From positions 62,001 to 126,000 of the forward strand of contig NZ_JAHEVJ010000007.1 in NCBI RefSeq assembly GCF_018599245.1: a stretch of DNA of 64,000 nt. The letters are read 5' to 3'. Source of the stretch: Aliiroseovarius lamellibrachiae. GTDB taxonomy: Bacteria > Pseudomonadota > Alphaproteobacteria > Rhodobacterales > Rhodobacteraceae. This document shows, piece after piece, positions 61,007-64,000 of this stretch. Position 1 is the stretch's first letter, and every line of letters begins with the position of its first letter. Made by a program: the position numbers and the translations under genes. Under the pieces are notes generated by a model. That model did not search any database, had not been told where the DNA came from, and worked only from the letters and a program-made list of their open reading frames with translations.

Positions 61007-62469
61007 TCGTATTGCTCCCGGTATTTGCGCACGATCATCAGCGCAACGACGTTCAGCCCAAGGGTCAGGATGAAAAGGGTCATGCCAAGCGCAAAGGCCA
61101 CCAGGGCTTCGGGGCTGGCAAAATCGGCGTCGCCTGTCAGCTGAGAGACGATCTTGGCGGTCACGGTGGTCATCGCTTCAAAGGGGTTCATCGACAGGCG
61201 CGCGGCGGCCCCGGCGCCCATGACCACAATCATGGTTTCGCCAATCGCGCGAGACGCCGCCAGAAGGATCGCCCCCACGATGCCCGGAAGGGCGGCGGGC
61301 AAAACCACTTGGCGCACGGTTTCTGATTGCGTGGCCCCCAGTCCGTAAGACCCATCGCGCATGCTTTGCGGCACTGCGTTGATAATGTCGTCCGACAATG
61401 AGGACACGAAGGGGATCAGCATAATGCCCATCACCAAACCGGCCGTCATCACCGACCGCGCCCCTTGCATCCAATTCAGCCCATCTGCGCCGAAAAAACC
61501 CACAAGCATGGGGCCAACCACCGTCAGGGCAAACAGCCCGTAGACAATGGTGGGGATGCCCGCCAGCACTTCGAGCAGCGGTTTTGCAAAGGCCCGCGTG
61601 GTGCGGCTGGCATATTCCGACAGGTAAACAGCGGCGAAAAGCCCGATGGGCACCGCCACCGACAGCGCCACAATCGAGATGTAAATTGTCCCCCACAACA
61701 GCGGCAGGATGCCCAGATGCTCGGACCCGCCGCGCCCCTCAGGCGACCACGTCATGCCGAACAAGAAATCCGCCATAGGGAACATGCCAAAGAAGCTGAT
61801 GGTGTTGAAAATCAACGACAAAATAATTCCCAAAGTGGTGAGAACCGCAATCATTGCGGCCCCAATCAACACAGCCTTAATGCCGTGTTCCACCAAATTG
61901 CGCGCCCGCAGATCTCCGTTGGTCATGCGGATGGCGGCGAAAAACCCAGCCAAAGCGACAACCAAAACGATGATCGACATCCACAGCGCCCCTTGCGCCG
62001 ATTTTGCACGAAACTCTTGGGCTGCGTTCAGCACGTCTTGGGTCACATCCGATCCAAGCGCCACACCAACCGAGCCCAAAAGCCCGCGAATATCAGTGTT
62101 GCCCACGTTCATTTCAGACAAGGGGATCTTTTGAACGATCCCTTGCGCCGCAACCGCGTCCAACCCGTGCGCCACGCGTTTCACATCGCTCATGATCAGG
62201 TTCAATGCCCCGGCATCCGCATAGCTGTCGTGTGGGATCAGACCGGACACCGCGCTGTTCACCACCATCGGCTGCACCACAACCCAAAGCGCCAAAACCA
62301 GCACAGCCGGCACAAAGGCCAGCATCGCCACGTTAAATCCGTAGTAGTTCGGCAAAGAATGCAGTCGGCGGCGATCCCCCTGGACCGAGCGAAGCGCCCT
62401 GCCCCGACCGATGACAAATCCGACGGCGGCCAGTGCCAGGATGATCAGAAGAAGAAGTGAAGCAGACAT
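61003..62469 (-). CDS. pstC: Phosphate ABC transporter permease PstC
   Basis: Inner-membrane permease partner of PstA, 488 residues; long alphaproteobacterial form with an extra N-terminal membrane segment and periplasmic region (about 60-165). The core has the EAA loop in GLGATQSETVRQVVLPAALPGIVGA and ASRAIGETMIVVMGAGAAA, the latter a PstC hallmark. An 87-base gap with a stem-loop separates it from pstS. Confidence 0.94.
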   Translation of the reverse strand: MSASLLLLIILALAAVGFVIGRGRALRSVQGDRRRLHSLPNYYGFNVAMLAFVPAVLVLALWVVVQPMVVNSAVSGLIPHDSYADAGALNLIMSDVKRVAHGLDAVAAQGIVQKIPLSEMNVGNTDIRGLLGSVGVALGSDVTQDVLNAAQEFRAKSAQGALWMSIIVLVVALAGFFAAIRMTNGDLRARNLVEHGIKAVLIGAAMIAVLTTLGIILSLIFNTISFFGMFPMADFLFGMTWSPEGRGGSEHLGILPLLWGTIYISIVALSVAVPIGLFAAVYLSEYASRTTRAFAKPLLEVLAGIPTIVYGLFALTVVGPMLVGFFGADGLNWMQGARSVMTAGLVMGIMLIPFVSSLSDDIINAVPQSMRDGSYGLGATQSETVRQVVLPAALPGIVGAILLAASRAIGETMIVVMGAGAAARLSMNPFEAMTTVTAKIVSQLTGDADFASPEALVAFALGMTLFILTLGLNVVALMIVRKYREQYE

Positions 62470-62517
62470 GTGGTGTCTCTTGTGAAAGGCGGATCAATGT
62501 GATCCGGGAAAGGGAAA

Positions 62518-62541
62518 GCGGCGCGAGGAATCCCGCGCCGC
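62518..62541 (-). terminator. Stem-loop between pstS and pstC
   Basis: GCGGCGCG (62518-62525) pairs perfectly with CGCGCCGC (62534-62541). On the minus strand it is followed by TTTCCCTTTCCC. It likely acts as a partial terminator or mRNA stabiliser so that more binding protein than permease is made. A small GGATCA/TGATCC dyad follows at 62491-62505. Confidence 0.75.
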
Positions 62542-62556
62542 CCAGATAAGCAAAGC

Positions 62557-63606
62557 TTATTTCATGGTCTCTTCAGCAGCGATCGACGCTTGGGTTGCGG
62601 CCAGTTCTGGATCCGCAACCAAACCGTATTCAGACAGCGGGCCATCGGGGCCAGCGATTTCATCGGCGACAAAGAACTCAGCATATTCTTTCAGGCCAGG
62701 GATCACGCCGATGTGGGCTTTCTTGATATAGAAATACAGCGGGCGCGACACAGGGTATTCACCGGTTGCAATGGTTTCCGTGGACGGTGCGATGCCCGAC
62801 ATGGTCGCCACTTGCAGCGTGTCTGTGTTGTTTTCATAAAACGCCAGACCAAAGATGCCGATGCCGTCTTTGTTCGAGCTGATCGAGGCCAAAGTTTCGG
62901 TGTAATCGCCATCGATGTCCACCGATGTGCCGTCGGTGCGCACTTTGTAACACATCTTTTTCGCGGCTTTTTTCTTGGCTTTGTCGCTGTCGCCTTCGGC
63001 AGCTGCCAGGAACACGTCATAGGCGCCAGTGGCCTTACAGCCCGCTTCCATAACTTTCACTTCGAACACTTCACGGGTGCCGTGTTTTGTGCCGGGGATG
63101 AAGGCGGCGATGTCTACGTCGGGCAGATCCGCGTTAAATTCGTTCCATTTGGAAAATGTGTTGTCGACCAATTTGCCGTCAACCATCACCTGCGCACCAA
63201 GCGCGTTATAAATGTCCGCCGGTTCAAAGGCACCAAAATCCGGGCCGTTCAACTGCGAGGCAAACACGATGCCGTCATAGCCGATGCGCACTTCGATGAT
63301 GTCTTTCACACCAGCATCGGCACATTTTGCAATCTCTTTATCTTTGATTTTGCGCGAGGCGTTTGCCACGTCGATGGTGTTTTCGCCAACACCTTCACAA
63401 AAACGCTTAAGACCCGCGGATGAACCGCCCGATTCAACAACCGGTGTTGGGAAGTCAAAGTTTTCACCAAAAGCTTCCGCCACGATCGACGCGTAAGGCA
63501 GAACGGTGGACGATCCGGCAACTTGAACCTGATCACGGGCGGATGCAGCAGTTGCACCAACAGCGGTGATCGCCAAAGCAGAAGCGGTCAGTTTCACAAA
63601 AGACAT
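62557..63606 (-). CDS. pstS: Phosphate ABC transporter substrate-binding protein PstS
   Basis: Periplasmic phosphate-binding protein, 349 residues. A signal peptide ends ATAASA; the mature part begins RDQVQVAGSSTVLPYASI, with phosphate-contacting GSST, VESGGSSAGLKRFC and PGTKHGTREVFE segments. I start at ATG 63606 because GGAG lies eight bases upstream; ATG 63618 is in frame but would place that GGAG inside the gene. A Pho box lies about 75-105 bases upstream. It is the first gene of pstSCAB-phoU-phoB. Confidence 0.95.
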   Translation of the reverse strand: MSFVKLTASALAITAVGATAASARDQVQVAGSSTVLPYASIVAEAFGENFDFPTPVVESGGSSAGLKRFCEGVGENTIDVANASRKIKDKEIAKCADAGVKDIIEVRIGYDGIVFASQLNGPDFGAFEPADIYNALGAQVMVDGKLVDNTFSKWNEFNADLPDVDIAAFIPGTKHGTREVFEVKVMEAGCKATGAYDVFLAAAEGDSDKAKKKAAKKMCYKVRTDGTSVDIDGDYTETLASISSNKDGIGIFGLAFYENNTDTLQVATMSGIAPSTETIATGEYPVSRPLYFYIKKAHIGVIPGLKEYAEFFVADEIAGPDGPLSEYGLVADPELAATQASIAAEETMK

Positions 63607-63680
63607 GGGTTTCTCCATTTACATCAATGCCGCCCCATCGGCGACTTGGGGCCGTGTTAAGGGGATTGATCAAAGCTTTT

Positions 63681-63709
63681 GTGACTGTTTTGTAACAAGC
63701 GTATGACAG
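63681..63709 (-). promoter_or_regulatory. Pho box with three 7-base repeats upstream of pstS
   Basis: On the minus strand CTGTCAT (63709-63703), ACGC, TTGTTAC (63698-63692), AAAA, CAGTCAC (63687-63681): three heptamers at 11-base spacing, the first identical to the PhoB consensus. Position and orientation fit PhoB activation of the pst operon. Confidence 0.8.
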
Positions 63710-63736
63710 TCAGGGAAATTACATGGTTTCAGGTGG

Positions 63737-64000
63737 TTATTCCGCTGGAATGGCGTGATCTGACGGTGGTTTTTCAGACGAAAACCCGCTTTGTGTCACA
63801 GAGGTTGGTGATTCACTCACGCACAATCGCCCCCGCCCCTCGTCTTTGGCCTGATAAAGCGCCACATCGGCACGGCGATAAATCTCCTCAAACTCTGCCG
63901 GCCAACCGAACGGCGCCAGCCCCCCCGAGACAGAAAAACTGCCATCGGCGTTTAGGGTGTTGATCACCGTTTTCGCAAACCGGAAAAGCCGACGGTCCTG
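63737..64000 (-). CDS. GGDEF-domain diguanylate cyclase (partial, 5' part beyond right edge)
   Basis: The C-terminal 87 residues of a GGDEF protein are visible; the gene begins beyond the window. The sequence VSGGLAPFG followed by ADVALYQAKDEGRGRL is the conserved end of the GGDEF fold (the ALYxAKxxGR pattern). After it comes a 25-residue Ser/Pro-rich tail. The GGDEF signature itself and any sensor domain are out of sight, so activity cannot be judged. It is transcribed toward pstS with its stop 28 bases before the Pho box. Confidence 0.85.
   Translation of the reverse strand, partial: QDRRLFRFAKTVINTLNADGSFSVSGGLAPFGWPAEFEEIYRRADVALYQAKDEGRGRLCVSESPTSVTQSGFSSEKPPSDHAIPAE

Noticed and set aside
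61465-62460. 331-residue plus-strand frame over pstC
   Set aside because: Antisense shadow with extreme Gln/His/Arg content; pstC is certain on the other strand.

Overview
The window reads as chromosomal DNA of a Rhodobacterales (Roseobacter-group) alphaproteobacterium. Family-level evidence: the dusB/nifR3-ntrB-ntrC-ntrY-ntrX-trkA-trkH-hfq-hflX order, an NtrC without the sigma-54 GAFTGA loop, an IalB-type secreted protein, long alphaproteobacterial PstC/PstA permeases, and a moderately high GC, densely packed gene layout with many ATGA start/stop overlaps. I cannot name genus or species. There is no prophage, transposase, CRISPR array or rRNA operon in the window; it is mostly core genome with a few accessory genes.

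Layout. 1-3530 (minus): a cell-wall/replication run, SPOR lipoprotein - D,D-carboxypeptidase - tmk - holB (cut by the left edge). 3696-3785: tRNA-Ser(UGA). 4071-10343: a glutamine amidotransferase, then a divergent pair of peptidoglycan enzymes (MepK-like M15 peptidase and YcbB-like L,D-transpeptidase), then lpxD with a private acyl carrier protein and ketoacyl synthase. 10410-15803: IalB protein, a 463-base noncoding stretch with several hairpins and an FNR-like box, a HerA-like ATPase, a CorC/HlyC transporter-like protein and an MmgE/PrpD protein. 15952-19434 (minus): ammonium channel, then ispD-ispF-pgpA-pncC. 19601-31665 (plus): nitrogen regulation (dusB, ntrBC, ntrYX), potassium uptake (trkA, trkH), hfq and hflX.

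31760-45683: an Ntn-type penicillin/AHL acylase, a 3-hydroxyisobutyrate dehydrogenase-like enzyme, SYLF lipoprotein, hemB, a small membrane protein, mfd, a Bcr/CflA exporter with a DsbA-like partner, and an acyl-CoA ligase divergent from an XRE-cupin regulator. 45776-53324: an orphan oligopeptide-type binding protein, a strong small-RNA candidate, bdhA-patatin, LysE exporter-DUF502, a long imperfect palindrome and psuK-psuG. 53607-57084: rpsB-tsf, a structured noncoding stretch, and an aroQ-luxR pair. 57366-63606 (minus): the phosphate cluster pstS-pstC-pstA-pstB-phoU-phoB behind a three-repeat Pho box. The right edge cuts a GGDEF protein.

The most interesting points are the lpxD-acp-ketoacyl synthase cluster (possible direct supply of 3-oxoacyl chains to lipid A), the two intergenic small-RNA candidates at 47707-47781 (plus) and 11374-11457 (minus), and a solo LuxR with an altered ligand pocket encoded with aroQ. 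All functional calls come from reading motifs by eye; no database search was run.
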